A DNA stretch of 64,000 nucleotides. Origin: Haloferax sulfurifontis ATCC BAA-897. GTDB lineage: Archaea; Halobacteriota; Halobacteria; Halobacteriales; Haloferacaceae. Below the pieces are notes generated by a model. That model ran no database searches. It saw nothing but the letters and a program-made list of their open reading frames with translations, and was not told where the DNA came from. How positions within the stretch are numbered: position 1 is the stretch's first letter; every line of letters starts with the position of its first letter. The translations under genes were made by a program, and so were the position numbers. Of the stretch, positions 1 to 9,595 are shown piece after piece. The DNA lies in the NCBI RefSeq assembly GCF_000337835.1, contig NZ_AOLM01000020.1, forward strand, positions 124,001 to 188,000, given 5' to 3'.

Positions 1-251
1 TCGCGGGCGTCGACGACGCGGAGGCTCTCCATGAAGGAGAAGGTGTCCGCAATCTGCTCGGTCTCGCCTTTGCGCATCAGGCCGGTGTCGACGTAGACCG
101 GGGTGAGTTGCTCGCCGACGGCCTCGTAGGCGAGCGTCGCCGCGACGGAAGAGTCCACGCCGCCCGAGAGGGCGATGATGGCGTGTTCGTCGCCGATTTG
201 GTCGCGAATCGATTCGGTCGCGTCTTCGATGAATTCGTCTACGTTTACCAT
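1..251 (-). CDS. guaAb: GMP synthase, ATP-pyrophosphatase subunit (partial, runs off left edge)
   Basis: Converts XMP to GMP with ATP, using ammonia from a glutamine amidotransferase subunit; last step of GMP synthesis. The 83 visible N-terminal residues carry the N-type ATP-pyrophosphatase P-loop SGGVDSS (about residues 29-35), followed by a stretch typical of GuaA ([12 protein letters not shown]). The ATG at 251 shares one base with the TAA of the CTP synthase gene, so the two purine/pyrimidine genes look translationally coupled with pyrG first. The amidotransferase half is absent here; archaea usually encode it as a separate subunit. The C-terminus lies outside the window. Confidence 0.93.
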   Translation of the reverse strand, partial: MVNVDEFIEDATESIRDQIGDEHAIIALSGGVDSSVAATLAYEAVGEQLTPVYVDTGLMRKGETEQIADTFSFMESLRVVDAR

Positions 252-1900
252 TATGCGGTCACCTCTTCGTTGCCGAGTTCGCGCGCGTCGAGCTCGCCGA
301 GGACCGCGCGGAGGAAGCCGAGGAACGGCGGGCTCGCGCGGTCGGGTCGGGAGCGGAACTCGGGGTGGAACTGCGTCCCGAAGAAGAACGGGTGGTTCGT
401 CAGTTCGAGAATCTCCATGCGGTTTTCGGCGCGGCCGGAGAAGCGAAGCCCCTCGGATTCGAGCTCGTCGATGAGTTCGGGGTTCACCTCGTAGCGGTGG
501 CGGTGGCGCTCCGTACAGGAGGTGTCGCCGTACACCGCCTCCGCGAGCGTGCCGGCGTCGATGTCGGTGTCGTGCGCGCCGAGGCGCATCGTGCCGCCCA
601 TCTCGTCGACCTCGTACTGCTCGGGCAGGAGGTCGATGACCGGGTAGGGCGTGTCGGGGTCGAGTTCGGCCGAGTGGGCCTCGTCGTGGCCGAGGACGTT
701 CCGGGCCTGCTCGACGACGGCCATCTGGAAGCCCAGACAGAGACCGAGGAAGGGGACGTCGTTCTCGCGGGCGTAGCGGATGGCCTCGATTTTGCCGCCG
801 GTTCCGCGGGAGCCGAAGCCGCCGGGGACGACGACGCCGTCGGCGTCCTTCAGGCGCTCTTCGTGCTTGTCGAGCATCTCGTCGGAGTCGACCCAGAGGA
901 TGTTCACGTCGACGCCGCACTCGATGCCCGCGTGCTTGAGCGCCTCGTGGATGGACATGTAGGCGTCTTCGAGGGCGTACTTGCCGACGAGCGCGATGTC
1001 GACCGAGCCGGTCCGGTCGGCCGTGACGAGCTCGCGCCACCGGTTGTCGCGGTCTTCCTTCGGGAGCGCCTCGTCGGCGATGCCGAGCCGCTCCATGACG
1101 TACTCGTCGAGGCCCTCCTCTTCGACCATCAGCGGGACGTGGTAGATGTCCGGCACGTCGGGGTTGGAGAACACGGCGGCGTCCGGCACGTCGCAGAACT
1201 GCGCGATTTTGCTCTTCGTCGCCGGTTCGAGTTTGTCGTCGGCGCGGCCGACGAGGATGTCCGGCTGGAGGCCGATGCTCCGAAGCTCCTTGACGGAGTG
1301 CTGGGTGGGCTTCGTCTTCTGCTCGCCGTTCTTCGAGTAGGGAACGAGCGTGACGTGCGTGAACAGCACGTCGCCGTCTTCCTCCTCGGAGGCGAACTGG
1401 CGGAGCGATTCGAGGAACGGCATCGACTCGATGTCGCCGACGGTGCCGCCGACCTCGACGAGACACACGTCGGTCCCCTCGGCCGCCTCGCGGATGCGGC
1501 GCTTGATGTCCTCCGTGACGTGCGGGATAATCTGGACCGTCTTCCCGAGGTAGTCGCCGTCGCGCTCCTTCTGGATGACGTGCTGGTAGGTCTTGCCCGT
1601 CGTGATGTTGTGGTCGGCGGTCATGTCGACGCCCAGGAACCGCTCGTAGTTCCCGAGGTCGAGGTCGACTTCCGCGCCGTCTTTCAGTACGTACACCTCC
1701 CCGTGCTCGTAGGGGTTCATGGTCCCGGCGTCGACGTTCAGGTACGGGTCAATCTTGACCGCGGTGACGTCGAACCCGGCGTTCTTCAGGAGTCGCCCGG
1801 TGCTCGCGGCCGTGATACCCTTCCCGAGGCCGGACATGACACCCCCGGTTACGAAAATGAACTTGCGCCCCATCTCTGGGTCGTATTCGTCCGTCGGCAT
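251..1900 (-). CDS. pyrG: CTP synthase
   Basis: Aminates UTP to CTP with glutamine and ATP in the cytoplasm. The 549-residue protein has the usual two parts. The N-terminal amidoligase domain holds the P-loop-like [10 protein letters not shown] near residues 20-29. The C-terminal class I glutaminase carries the nucleophile Cys in LGLCLGFQM and the HPEF His/Glu pair. Length fits the family (530-550). I chose the ATG at 1900 ([10 protein letters not shown]); an alternative is the in-frame ATG at 1873 directly before [10 protein letters not shown], and upstream codons are not conserved-looking. Its stop overlaps the guaA start. Confidence 0.96.
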   Translation of the reverse strand: MPTDEYDPEMGRKFIFVTGGVMSGLGKGITAASTGRLLKNAGFDVTAVKIDPYLNVDAGTMNPYEHGEVYVLKDGAEVDLDLGNYERFLGVDMTADHNITTGKTYQHVIQKERDGDYLGKTVQIIPHVTEDIKRRIREAAEGTDVCLVEVGGTVGDIESMPFLESLRQFASEEEDGDVLFTHVTLVPYSKNGEQKTKPTQHSVKELRSIGLQPDILVGRADDKLEPATKSKIAQFCDVPDAAVFSNPDVPDIYHVPLMVEEEGLDEYVMERLGIADEALPKEDRDNRWRELVTADRTGSVDIALVGKYALEDAYMSIHEALKHAGIECGVDVNILWVDSDEMLDKHEERLKDADGVVVPGGFGSRGTGGKIEAIRYARENDVPFLGLCLGFQMAVVEQARNVLGHDEAHSAELDPDTPYPVIDLLPEQYEVDEMGGTMRLGAHDTDIDAGTLAEAVYGDTSCTERHRHRYEVNPELIDELESEGLRFSGRAENRMEILELTNHPFFFGTQFHPEFRSRPDRASPPFLGFLRAVLGELDARELGNEEVTA

Positions 1901-2035
1901 ACTGACCGTGTGCGAGCGTACTTCAAAACCATTTCGGAGGGAACATCGTGTGCCAGAGCACCGCACGCACCAGAATCCGAGAGAATCGCGCGACTGCGAC
2001 GCGGCGGCGACGCCGACGCGACGGTGTGCGCCCGG

Positions 2036-2593
2036 TCAGTCCAGCCTTTTAATGACTCGCGCCGGGTTGCCGCCGACGACCACCGAGTCGGGAACGTCCT
2101 TCGTGACGACCGCGCCCGAGGCGACCACCGCGTCGTCGCCGATGGTGACGCCGGGGTTGACGACCGCCCGCCCGCCGAGCCACGCGTTGTCGCCGATTGT
2201 CACCGGCTCGCCCGACTCGGGGCCTTTGATTCGCTCCGCGGCGTCGAGCGGGTGGGTCGCCGTGTAGACGTGCACCCCCGGCCCGAGCTGGCAGTTGTCG
2301 CCGATGGTGATGAGACAGACGTCGAGGAAGACGCAGTCGAAGTTGGCGAAGAAGCGCTCGCCGACGCGGACGTTGTAGCCGTAGTCACAGCGGAACGGCG
2401 GCTCGATTCCGAACGACTCGCCGACCTCCCCGAACAGCTCCCGAATCAGTTCCTCGCGGCGCTCGGTCTGCGTCTCGTCGGTCTCGTTGAACTGGCGCGT
2501 GAGTCGACGCGCGCGCTCGCGCTCGGCGACGAGTTCCGGGTCGCTCGCGTCGTACGGGTCGCCGGCGAGCATCTTCTCCTTCTCGGAGGGCAT
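2036..2593 (-). CDS. Hexapeptide-repeat O-acetyltransferase (maltose/galactoside acetyltransferase type)
   Basis: A 185-residue left-handed beta-helix acyltransferase. The N-terminal helical Mac domain ([15 protein letters not shown]) is followed by imperfect hexapeptide repeats ([47 protein letters not shown]), and it ends in the usual GGNPARVIK loop. The catalytic His is likely the one in YTATHPLD. Family members transfer acetyl from acetyl-CoA to a sugar hydroxyl; the true acceptor is unknown. I used the ATG at 2593 because the Mac domain begins there. It is divergent from the aldo/keto reductase gene. Confidence 0.88.
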   Translation of the reverse strand: MPSEKEKMLAGDPYDASDPELVAERERARRLTRQFNETDETQTERREELIRELFGEVGESFGIEPPFRCDYGYNVRVGERFFANFDCVFLDVCLITIGDNCQLGPGVHVYTATHPLDAAERIKGPESGEPVTIGDNAWLGGRAVVNPGVTIGDDAVVASGAVVTKDVPDSVVVGGNPARVIKRLD

Positions 2594-2681
2594 ACCGGCG
2601 ATAACTGGCGGGTGGGTGGTAAGTGTATCCACGGCTTCCGCAACCGCAGGATTTGACTCGCCCGCCCGCGACCGTCCGTCC

Positions 2682-3482
2682 ATGAAGGACTTCCCGCGAC
2701 TCGGCTTCGGGACGTACAAACTCGAAGACCGCGACGAGTGCGTCGAGGCCGTGAAGACCGCCCTCGACGCCGGCTACCGCCACGTCGACACGGCCCAGAT
2801 GTACCACAACGAGGAGTTCGTCGGCGAGGGGCTCGCCGAATCGGACGTCGATGCCGACGACGTGTTCGTGGCGACGAAGCTCGACACGGACAACCTCGGC
2901 TCCGACGACGTGTTGGAGACGGCCCGCGAGTCCGCCGAGAGACTCGGTGTCGACACCATCGACCTCCTGTACGTCCACTGGCCGCTCGACAGCTACGACG
3001 AAGACGAGACGCTCGCGGCCCTCGACGAACTCGTCGAGGAGGGCGTCATCGACCACGTCGGCCTGAGCAACTTCCGACCCGACCAGCTCGAATCGGCCAT
3101 CGAGACGCTCGACGCGCCGGTGTTCGCCCATCAGGTCGAGATGCACCCGATGCTTCAGCAGACCGAACTCCGCGAGTTCGCCGCGGACCACGGCCACCGA
3201 CTGGTCGCCTACTCGCCAATCGCGCGCAATCAGGTCGCCGACGAGGCGGTCATCGTCGACATCGCCGAGAAGCACGACGCGTCGCCCGCGCAGGTCGCCC
3301 TCGCGTGGCTGATAGCAAAGGGCGCGACGCCCATCCCGAAGGCCGCCTCGCCCGACCACATCCGCGACAACTTCGCCGCGCTCGACCTCGACCTCGACGA
3401 GGAGGACGTGGCCGCCATCGACGCCCTCGATTCGACCCACCGCATCGTCGACTTCGACGAAGCGCCGTGGAACCACGCCTGA
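2682..3482 (+). CDS. Aldo/keto reductase
   Basis: NAD(P)H-dependent carbonyl reductase of the AKR superfamily, 266 residues (short side of the family), forming a TIM barrel. The catalytic tetrad is visible: Asp36 and Tyr41 in [11 protein letters not shown], Lys66 in VATKLD, His99 in YVHWPLD. The phosphate-binding end [10 protein letters not shown] lies near residue 225. Resembles 2,5-diketo-gluconate/methylglyoxal reductases, but the substrate cannot be read from sequence. The ATG at 2682 starts the first beta strand ([11 protein letters not shown]). It is divergently transcribed from the acetyltransferase, with 88 bp between. Confidence 0.92.
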   Translation: MKDFPRLGFGTYKLEDRDECVEAVKTALDAGYRHVDTAQMYHNEEFVGEGLAESDVDADDVFVATKLDTDNLGSDDVLETARESAERLGVDTIDLLYVHWPLDSYDEDETLAALDELVEEGVIDHVGLSNFRPDQLESAIETLDAPVFAHQVEMHPMLQQTELREFAADHGHRLVAYSPIARNQVADEAVIVDIAEKHDASPAQVALAWLIAKGATPIPKAASPDHIRDNFAALDLDLDEEDVAAIDALDSTHRIVDFDEAPWNHA

Positions 3483-3579
3483 GCTGAGCCGACCTGCCCC
3501 CGGCCGACGGCCGCGACGCTGAAGCCTCCATTTTCGACTGTTCGACCGCTCTGTATCCAATATTCGTCATCATGGACGC

Positions 3580-3619
3580 CCCGTCAAAACGGGACGTGCG
3601 ACCCCGCCACAAACGGGGT
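3580..3619. other. Two consecutive short hairpins between aldo/keto reductase and zinc-ribbon gene
   Basis: CCCGT-caaa-ACGGG (3580-3593) is followed by ACCCCG-ccacaaa-CGGGGT (3601-3619). Both have perfect stems of 5-6 bp and A-rich loops. They lie just after the aldo/keto reductase gene and just before the TATA-like box of the next one, so termination of the upstream transcript is the simplest reading. This is inferred from pairing only. Confidence 0.35.
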
Positions 3620-3628
3620 GAAAATATA
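3620..3628 (+). promoter_or_regulatory. TATA-like box of zinc-ribbon gene
   Basis: GAAAATATA is centred about 30 bp before the ATG at 3655, the spacing expected for a leaderless haloarchaeal transcript. It favours that ATG over the upstream one at 3628, which overlaps the box. Confidence 0.5.
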
Positions 3629-3654
3629 TGATGGACTCGCCCGTACCGTCGAAT

Positions 3655-3819
3655 ATGGCAACGGTGGTGGTGTGCCCGCACTGCGGACAGGAAGTCGAAT
3701 CGAGATACGAGGGCGACGCCGACTTCGACGGTGTCAGACAGCGATTAAAAAGCGAGTATCGCGTCGCGCGGCAGACCTGCCCGGTCTGTTCGAACCCGTA
3801 CGACCTCCGTCGGGCCTAA
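3655..3819 (+). CDS. Zinc-ribbon microprotein (54 aa)
   Basis: A 54-residue acidic/basic mixed protein with two CxxC knuckles (CPHC at residues 7-10, CPVC near 42-45) separated by a charged helix. This is a classic single zinc-ribbon layout for binding nucleic acid or protein. Function unknown. The start at 3655 is set by the TATA box 30 bp upstream; an in-frame ATG at 3628 would add nine residues. It stands alone, ending 66 bp from the 3' end of the convergent ppc gene. Confidence 0.7.
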   Translation: MATVVVCPHCGQEVESRYEGDADFDGVRQRLKSEYRVARQTCPVCSNPYDLRRA

Positions 3820-3885
3820 TCGCCCCCGGCGGCGCGGCGACGGAGTCCTCGGCGGGTGGCCGAGGGCGTCGGCGTCGCGGTCGCG

Positions 3886-6579
3886 TTATCCCGTGTTCTT
3901 CATCCCGGCGGCGATGCCTTTGACCGTGAGCCGCAGGGTCTGTTCTTCCTCGTCGGTCCGGTGGGTCTGCGACAGCAGGTGCGTCTGCAGGAGGTTCAGC
4001 GGGTCGACGTAGGGGTTGCGGCGGCGGAGGCTCTCTTCGAGCCACTCGCGCTTCAGGAGGCTACTGCGCTCGCTGATGTCGAGCATCAGCCCCGCGGCGT
4101 CTTCGTACTCGTCGGTGAGCCGGGTGAAGAACTCCTCGCGGAGTTCCTCGTCGGCGAGGTTCGCGTACTCCGTGGCGATTTCGAGGTCGGTGCGCGCCAG
4201 CGCCATCGCGGCGTTGTCGAACGTGCTCCGGAAGAACGCCCACTCGTCGTACATCTCGCGGAGGTCGTCCATGTCGCCGCCGTCTTCGAGGAAGGCGTTG
4301 ACGCCGGCGGCCAGCGAGTACCAGCCGGGGAGGATACACCGCGACTGGGTCCACGAGAACACCCACGGGATGGCCCGCAGGTCCTCGACGCTCCGCTCGT
4401 CGGACCGGGAGGCCGGCCGGGAGCCGAGGTTGAGCTCCTCGATGACGGTGATGGGGGTCGCCTGCTCGAAGTAGGAGACGAAGCCGTCGGCTTCGAGGAG
4501 GTTCCGGTACTCCTCGCGGGCGGCGGCCGCCATGGTGTCCATGGCGTCGACCCAGCGGTCGGGCACCTCCTCTTCGGGCGTCCGAATCGCCTGCAGGCGG
4601 GCGCGAATCTGGGCGTTGAGCATCTGTTCGAGGTTCCGCTCCGCGATGCGCGGGTTGGCGTACTTCTCGGCGATGGCCTCGCCCTGCTCGGTGAACTTAA
4701 TCTGCCCCGTGACGGTCTCGTTGGGGAGCGCGAGCATGGCCTCGTTCATCGGGCCGCCGCCGCGGGAGATGGAGCCGCCGCGGCCGTGGAACAGCCGCAT
4801 CGTCACGTCGAAGTCGTCGCAGATGTCGGCGAGGCGGCGCTGGTTCTTGTAAAGGTCCCAGTTGGCCGCGAGGAAGCCGTTTTCCTTGTTGGAGTCGGAG
4901 TAGCCCAGCATGATTTCCTGGACGTCGTTCCGCGCGGCGAGCGCCTGCTCGTAGGCCTCGTTTTCGAACAGCGTGCCCATGATACGGCGCGCGCCGTTGA
5001 GCGCCGACTCGGTTTCGAGAAGCGGGACCACGTCGATGCCGCAGTGGTCGGGCATGGAGACGACGCCCGCCTGGTCGGCGAGGAACAGCACTTCGAGGAC
5101 GTGCGACGGCTCTTCGGTCATCGAGATGCAGTACGTGTCGATGGCGCCGACGCCGTACTCGCGCTGCCACTCGCCGAGCTTGCGGAAGCGGCGGAGGACG
5201 CGCTCGGCCGTCTCCGACACGTCGCCCGGCTCTTCGAGGTCGACGACCGGCTCGTCCTGCAGAATCGCGTCCGTGAGGAGTTCGACGCGCTCGTCCTCGG
5301 AGCTACCGTAGTAGTCGAGGCCCTCGTGGGCCAGCGCCTCGTGGACGGCCTCGGTGTGGTTCTCCTGGTGGTCGCGGAGGTCGAGGCTGGCGAGGGTGAA
5401 GCCGAACGTGTCGACCTGTCGCATCAGGGGCTCGACGTACACGTCGGCGACCTGCGCCGCGCCGGTCCGGCGGAGGCTGGTGTCGATGACTTCGAGGTCG
5501 GCCATGAGTTCGCTCGCGTCGGCGTAGCCGTTCGGGCGGACGTCCTCGACGCGGCGGAGCCGCTCGCGCATCAGCTTGAGCTTCTGGCGGTACGGCTCGT
5601 TGGGGTAGCGCTCGTCGGACTCCTCGGCGACGACGGGGAGGAGCTCGCGGTCCGCCTTCAGCGAGCGTTCGAGCTCGTGGCCCGGGTCGATTCGCGTCGC
5701 GTCCTGACTCAGCACACCGGAGAGACGCTTGAGCGAGTCGCTGTACTTTTCGAGGGCGACGCTCCGCTGGCGTTCGAGCGTGTCTTCAGTCACCTCGGGC
5801 GTGACGAAGGGGTTGCCGTCGCGGTCGGAGCCGGCCCACGAGCGGAACTCGAACAGCTTCGGCACGTCGAGGCCGGGGTACTCGGCGCGGAGCTCCTCTT
5901 CGAGTTCCTCGTACACCTCGCCGACCACGTCGAAAAGCGTGTTTTCGAGGTACCACTGGACGTTTCGGGCCTCGTCGGTCGGCTCCGGGCGGCGGTCGCG
6001 GACCTGCGAGGTCTGCCAGAGGCTCGTCACCTCGGCGACGACGTGCCGCCACTCCTGGTCGTGTTCGAGGTCGGTGAGGCGGCGCTCGTCGAGCGTCTCC
6101 AGCCGGTTGGCGATGGAGCGGAGCTTCGATTTCACCGTCTTCCGGCGGGCCTCGGTCGGGTGGGCCGTAAAGGTCGGCTCGATGAGCACGTCTTCGAGGA
6201 CGCGTCCCAGAAGCTCCTCGTCGACCTCCTCGTCGTCCAGCGCGTCGAGCGTGTCGAGGATGCCGTCTTCGAGCGTCCCCTCTTGGGACGCCTCGCGGAT
6301 GACGCGAACCCGCTCGCGCTCCTCGGCGAGGTTGATGAGTTCGAAGTAGGTGGTGAACGCGCGGGCGACGACGCTCTCGCGCTCCGGTTCGAGGTCGCCG
6401 ACCACGTCGTAGAGTCGCTCGCGCGACCCGGACTCGCCTTTCCGGTAGGCGATGGCCGCCTGTCGAAGCTCTTCGACCGTCTCGAACGACGCCGTCGACG
6501 TCTGCGCTTCGAGCACGTCCCCGAGCAGTGCCCCCAGCTCGCGGACATCTTGCCGCACGTCTCTGGTGTGCAATCGCAT
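3886..6579 (-). CDS. ppc: Phosphoenolpyruvate carboxylase
   Basis: Carboxylates PEP with bicarbonate to oxaloacetate, refilling the citric acid cycle. At 897 residues it is of the bacterial-type PEPC size, not the short archaeal PpcA. The catalytic His is in TAHPTEARR (about residue 132). The glycine-rich loop FHGRGGSISRGGGP with its essential Arg lies near residue 590, and the protein ends in the conserved MKNTG. The start ATG at 6579 is supported by a TATA-like box 27 bp upstream. It is monocistronic, convergent with the zinc-ribbon gene and divergent from the Rieske gene. Confidence 0.97.
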   Translation of the reverse strand: MRLHTRDVRQDVRELGALLGDVLEAQTSTASFETVEELRQAAIAYRKGESGSRERLYDVVGDLEPERESVVARAFTTYFELINLAEERERVRVIREASQEGTLEDGILDTLDALDDEEVDEELLGRVLEDVLIEPTFTAHPTEARRKTVKSKLRSIANRLETLDERRLTDLEHDQEWRHVVAEVTSLWQTSQVRDRRPEPTDEARNVQWYLENTLFDVVGEVYEELEEELRAEYPGLDVPKLFEFRSWAGSDRDGNPFVTPEVTEDTLERQRSVALEKYSDSLKRLSGVLSQDATRIDPGHELERSLKADRELLPVVAEESDERYPNEPYRQKLKLMRERLRRVEDVRPNGYADASELMADLEVIDTSLRRTGAAQVADVYVEPLMRQVDTFGFTLASLDLRDHQENHTEAVHEALAHEGLDYYGSSEDERVELLTDAILQDEPVVDLEEPGDVSETAERVLRRFRKLGEWQREYGVGAIDTYCISMTEEPSHVLEVLFLADQAGVVSMPDHCGIDVVPLLETESALNGARRIMGTLFENEAYEQALAARNDVQEIMLGYSDSNKENGFLAANWDLYKNQRRLADICDDFDVTMRLFHGRGGSISRGGGPMNEAMLALPNETVTGQIKFTEQGEAIAEKYANPRIAERNLEQMLNAQIRARLQAIRTPEEEVPDRWVDAMDTMAAAAREEYRNLLEADGFVSYFEQATPITVIEELNLGSRPASRSDERSVEDLRAIPWVFSWTQSRCILPGWYSLAAGVNAFLEDGGDMDDLREMYDEWAFFRSTFDNAAMALARTDLEIATEYANLADEELREEFFTRLTDEYEDAAGLMLDISERSSLLKREWLEESLRRRNPYVDPLNLLQTHLLSQTHRTDEEEQTLRLTVKGIAAGMKNTG

Positions 6580-6601
6580 CCTACTCGAATACGAGTACCA
6601 C

Positions 6602-6610
6602 ATTCTAAAA
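6602..6610 (-). promoter_or_regulatory. TATA-like box of ppc
   Basis: TTTTAGAAT on the minus strand is centred about 27 bp upstream of the ppc ATG, fitting a leaderless mRNA. Confidence 0.5.
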
Positions 6611-6762
6611 GGCCACGAGTAACGCCGAAAATTTGCCCGGAGATGGGTCCTAAACGAACGTTTCTAATGGTTTGTACAGTTTCTCCGGCCGCGGGGTCGG
6701 CGGGCCGAACCCCTCGCGGGCGGCCGTTTCGTGGGGCGTACTAACACGGTTGATTCGTCACG

Positions 6763-6770
6763 CTTTTACT
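6763..6770 (+). promoter_or_regulatory. TATA-like box of Rieske gene
   Basis: CTTTTACT is centred 26 bp before the ATG at 6792 and supports that start rather than in-frame codons upstream. Confidence 0.45.
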
Positions 6771-6791
6771 GACCGGGTCGAAGGTGGATGT

Positions 6792-7637
6792 ATGAGCGAT
6801 AGCGACAAGTACCCCGCCGATTCGGGTCGCCGTCGGTTCGTCAAGGGCGTCGTCGGGGGAGCGGCGCTCGCGGGCGTGGGAACGACAGGCGCGGCCGCCA
6901 TCAACACCGCAACGTCGTCCACCGGTTCCGGCGGTGGGCCGACGCAGGCGTACGCCATCGAGAACACCGGCGGTCCCGCACCGCGCGGCATGCCGCAGAT
7001 TCCGATCGAGATCGACGACGAGGGCTACATCAGAGGCGTCTGGCCCGAGGTCCAGACCGTCACCCAGAACGGTGTGGAAGTCGAACTCGCCATCAGCGAG
7101 GACTACCAGGGCACGGGCGTCACCTACTCGCAGGACTGGTTCCAGTACTGCGGCGTCCAGACCTACGACGGGCTGAACCCGACGTTCGAGTCGGACAACT
7201 ACTTCCGCTCCGACAACGGGGCCTACGACTGGCAGTCCGAGACCTACAGCGCCGGCGACCGCCTGAACGTCAACGACTTCGACGAGTACGAGACGTGGGG
7301 CAACGGCATCGGGCAGGCCGGTCTCGGAATGCCCGCGACCGGGACGTGGCGCTCGCAGGACACCGAGGACACGATGCCGATTCAGGTGGTCCGCTCGACG
7401 CGCATCGAGGAGGCCGCACAGGACAACGAGTGGCTCGCCGCCTCGACGGACCAGGGCGTCATCGCGTGGCTCAACAAGTGTACGCACTTCTGCTGTGTCC
7501 CCGGCTACAAGCAGTCGGCCAGCTCCGCCACGTTCGGCGGCGAAGACGGCGTCTACTGTCAGTGCCACCAGTCCACCTACGACCCCTTCACCATCGTCGA
7601 GACGCTCTTTACGGCACTGCCGCGCCCGAGCGAGTAA
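6792..7637 (+). CDS. Tat-exported Rieske [2Fe-2S] protein
   Basis: Electron-transfer protein of 281 residues. Residues 13-18 (RRRFVK) plus a hydrophobic stretch to about 37 form a Tat signal without a lipobox, so it is probably kept as a membrane anchor facing outside. Cluster box I is C230-T-H232-F-C-C235 and box II C256-Q-C258-H259-Q-S. Ligands and both disulfide cysteines match the high-potential cytochrome bc1/b6f class, although canonical G and P positions are replaced by C and Q. About 190 residues separate the anchor from box I. No cytochrome b or halocyanin gene is adjacent, so its partner is not evident. Confidence 0.88.
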   Translation: MSDSDKYPADSGRRRFVKGVVGGAALAGVGTTGAAAINTATSSTGSGGGPTQAYAIENTGGPAPRGMPQIPIEIDDEGYIRGVWPEVQTVTQNGVEVELAISEDYQGTGVTYSQDWFQYCGVQTYDGLNPTFESDNYFRSDNGAYDWQSETYSAGDRLNVNDFDEYETWGNGIGQAGLGMPATGTWRSQDTEDTMPIQVVRSTRIEEAAQDNEWLAASTDQGVIAWLNKCTHFCCVPGYKQSASSATFGGEDGVYCQCHQSTYDPFTIVETLFTALPRPSE

Positions 7638-7835
7638 CCTCGCCTCGGCGCCCGCCTTCCCGCTTCGCGACCGGCCGCGACGCGTCCCTCCGTTCCGTTC
7701 TATCTCGTCCTGTTCCATCCCGTGCCGACGTACCCCGTTTCGCGTGCTGACAGACCGGCGGCTCTCGGGTCGTCAGTTAGGGTTCGAGAACCACCCACCG
7801 ACCGGGCGACGTCGCTCCCGGGCGACGACCGCGCG

Positions 7836-8099
7836 CTAGCCGCCGCTGACCGGCGGGAACAGCGCGAGTTCGTCGCCGGCGGCCGTCGCCTCGCCGAGCG
7901 CGGCCGCCTCGCCGTTCCGGAGGACGTTGATGTGGTCGTACAGTTCGCCGTCGTCGCCGAACACCCGCGATTCGAGCGCCGGGTGCGCCCCGACGAGGGC
8001 GTCGAGCGCGTCGCCGACGGTCGCGTCGCCGTCGACGTCGACTCGAACGGTGCGCGCGCCGGCGACTTCCGCGAGGTCGGCGAACAGCTTCCACTCCAT
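7836..8099 (-). CDS. samp1: Small archaeal modifier protein 1 (ubiquitin-like, MoaD family)
   Basis: An 87-residue beta-grasp protein ending in Gly86-Gly87. From memory it is essentially the Haloferax volcanii SAMP1, which is adenylated by UbaA, forms isopeptide bonds to target lysines (sampylation) and also serves as the sulfur carrier for molybdopterin synthase. The start is ATG 8099 (MEWKLF, the N-terminus of the characterised protein), with GGGAG five bases upstream. An in-frame ATG at 8126 overlaps the stop of the upstream RCK gene and would add nine residues. It is the last gene of an apparent three-gene unit with two RCK-domain membrane proteins. Confidence 0.95.
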   Translation of the reverse strand: MEWKLFADLAEVAGARTVRVDVDGDATVGDALDALVGAHPALESRVFGDDGELYDHINVLRNGEAAALGEATAAGDELALFPPVSGG

Positions 8100-8122
8100 A
8101 CTCCCGTCTCGTCGCCCGGCGC

Positions 8123-9595
8123 TCATGAGGATTGCGCCCCGGACGACCGCGAGCCGTCGCCGTCGGAACCGCCGGCGTCGCCCCCGTCGTCGCCGCCGTC
8201 GGTGCGGCTCGTGTCGGTCGTCGCCCGGCGTTCGACCTTCCGGAGCACCTCCGGCCGACCGACGACGTAGAGCGTGTCGCCGGCCGCCAGTTCGCGACCC
8301 CGGCCGGGAATCGCGTCGACCGGGCGGTTCGAAGACCGGATGGCGACGACCGTGGTGTCGACTTCCGAGACCGGCGCGCCGTCGAGGTCGGCACCGGCCG
8401 CGACGGTCGTGACCGCCATCGTCTCGTCGGCGTTCCGCAGGAGCGACGCGAACTCGCGGTCGACGTGGGGGTCCGCGGGGAGCGTCACGAGCCGGTACTG
8501 CTCGCCGCTCGTCAGGCGCTCTGCGTCCTCCGCGTCGAGGGCGACGGTCGCCACGTCGTCGGCGACGCCGCGGAGTTCGCCGAAGGCGACGCGGGTCGGC
8601 GCGGCCGGCGCGGTCGGCGCGTCGGTGCCGCCGTCGGACAGCGAGCCGGTGTCTGGCCCGCCGGCGGGCGTCTCGGCCGATTCGACGGCGTCGGTCGCCT
8701 CGGGCGGTTCAGATGCGTCCGCGGAGCCGCCGTCCGACGGTTCGTCCTCCTCGTCGCCCGCGTCCGGTTCCGGAACCGACCAGACCTGCACGGGGTCGCC
8801 GGCGGCCGCGCCGGAGCCGGGGTCGCCCCGAATCGCGACCGCGACGGTGCCGGGCGCGAGCGTCGGCCCGAGGCCGGCCGCGCGACTGCCGAGCGCGAGA
8901 TAGGACACCTCGCTCTCGCCGGCTTCGAACTCCACGTCGACGTGGCCGACGCCGTGGTCGTCCTTGATGCGCGTGGCGAGTCGGTCGCGGAGTTCGGCCT
9001 CGCTGAGCCGCCGAGGGAACAACAGCGTCTTCCCGCTCAGCTGGGTCTTGACGGTCTTTGCGACCGGGTCGTAGCCCTCGATGTCGCCGATGTCCTCGGG
9101 GAGCGTCACCGACGTGACGCGGCCGACGGTCCGGACGAGTCGGCTCACGTCGGCGTCGAGTTCCTTCGCGCCCGCGACGGCGAACACGTCGGTCGCGAGT
9201 CGGTCGCCGGCGACCCGGCCGACCGGCGCGATGAGCGCCCCGCCGGCGAGCGACCCGATGTTGAAAAGCACGGTGTCCAGTTGGAACACCTCGGTCTCGC
9301 TACCGGTGGTGAACGCGCCGAACAGGCCGATGGTGTTCAGGTAGAGCGCGACGACCGCGGCGCCGAACAGCACCGCCAGCGCCCGCGGGATTATCTCCCG
9401 GGTGTACCAGCGGTAGAGAAGCGAGGCAATCGCCGAGACGATGAACGCGCCGACGACGAGGCCGATGAGCCGGAGCACCGGCGGGACGAGCGCGTCGTCC
9501 GCGGCCGGAATCGACACCTGCCCGGCGGTCGCCGACTGCCCGACCGCCGCGAACAGGTCGGCGGCGGGGGCGGCGGAGGCGAGCGCGACCGACAT
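8123..9595 (-). CDS. Membrane protein with RCK/TrkA-C-like domains (downstream paralogue)
   Basis: A 490-residue protein with three probable membrane helices (about 36-60, 70-92, 105-125). Two cytosolic TrkA-C/RCK-C-like modules follow (a GTVAVAIRG region near 240 and ELAAGDTLYVVGRPEVL near 440), separated by an Asp/Ser/Gly/Glu-rich linker (about 255-330). RCK-C domains usually bind ligands that gate K+ transport, so a K+ or ion-homeostasis role is inferred. Low-complexity acidic residues end the protein. The ATG at 9595 overlaps the TGA of the upstream paralogue, and its own TGA lies 24 bp before the samp1 start. Shares the IGDIEGY motif with its neighbour. Confidence 0.75.
   Translation of the reverse strand: MSVALASAAPAADLFAAVGQSATAGQVSIPAADDALVPPVLRLIGLVVGAFIVSAIASLLYRWYTREIIPRALAVLFGAAVVALYLNTIGLFGAFTTGSETEVFQLDTVLFNIGSLAGGALIAPVGRVAGDRLATDVFAVAGAKELDADVSRLVRTVGRVTSVTLPEDIGDIEGYDPVAKTVKTQLSGKTLLFPRRLSEAELRDRLATRIKDDHGVGHVDVEFEAGESEVSYLALGSRAAGLGPTLAPGTVAVAIRGDPGSGAAAGDPVQVWSVPEPDAGDEEDEPSDGGSADASEPPEATDAVESAETPAGGPDTGSLSDGGTDAPTAPAAPTRVAFGELRGVADDVATVALDAEDAERLTSGEQYRLVTLPADPHVDREFASLLRNADETMAVTTVAAGADLDGAPVSEVDTTVVAIRSSNRPVDAIPGRGRELAAGDTLYVVGRPEVLRKVERRATTDTSRTDGGDDGGDAGGSDGDGSRSSGAQSS

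Noticed and set aside
3856-6744. A 962-codon open frame antisense to ppc
   Set aside because: High GC removes stop codons in shadow frames. The product is Val/Leu/Arg/Glu repetitive with no domain, while the opposite strand encodes complete phosphoenolpyruvate carboxylase.
8100-8126. Upstream start for SAMP1 at 8126
   Set aside because: The characterised Haloferax SAMP1 begins MEWKLF (ATG 8099), and a GGGAG motif precedes that codon. The upstream ATG is kept only as a possible reinitiation form.
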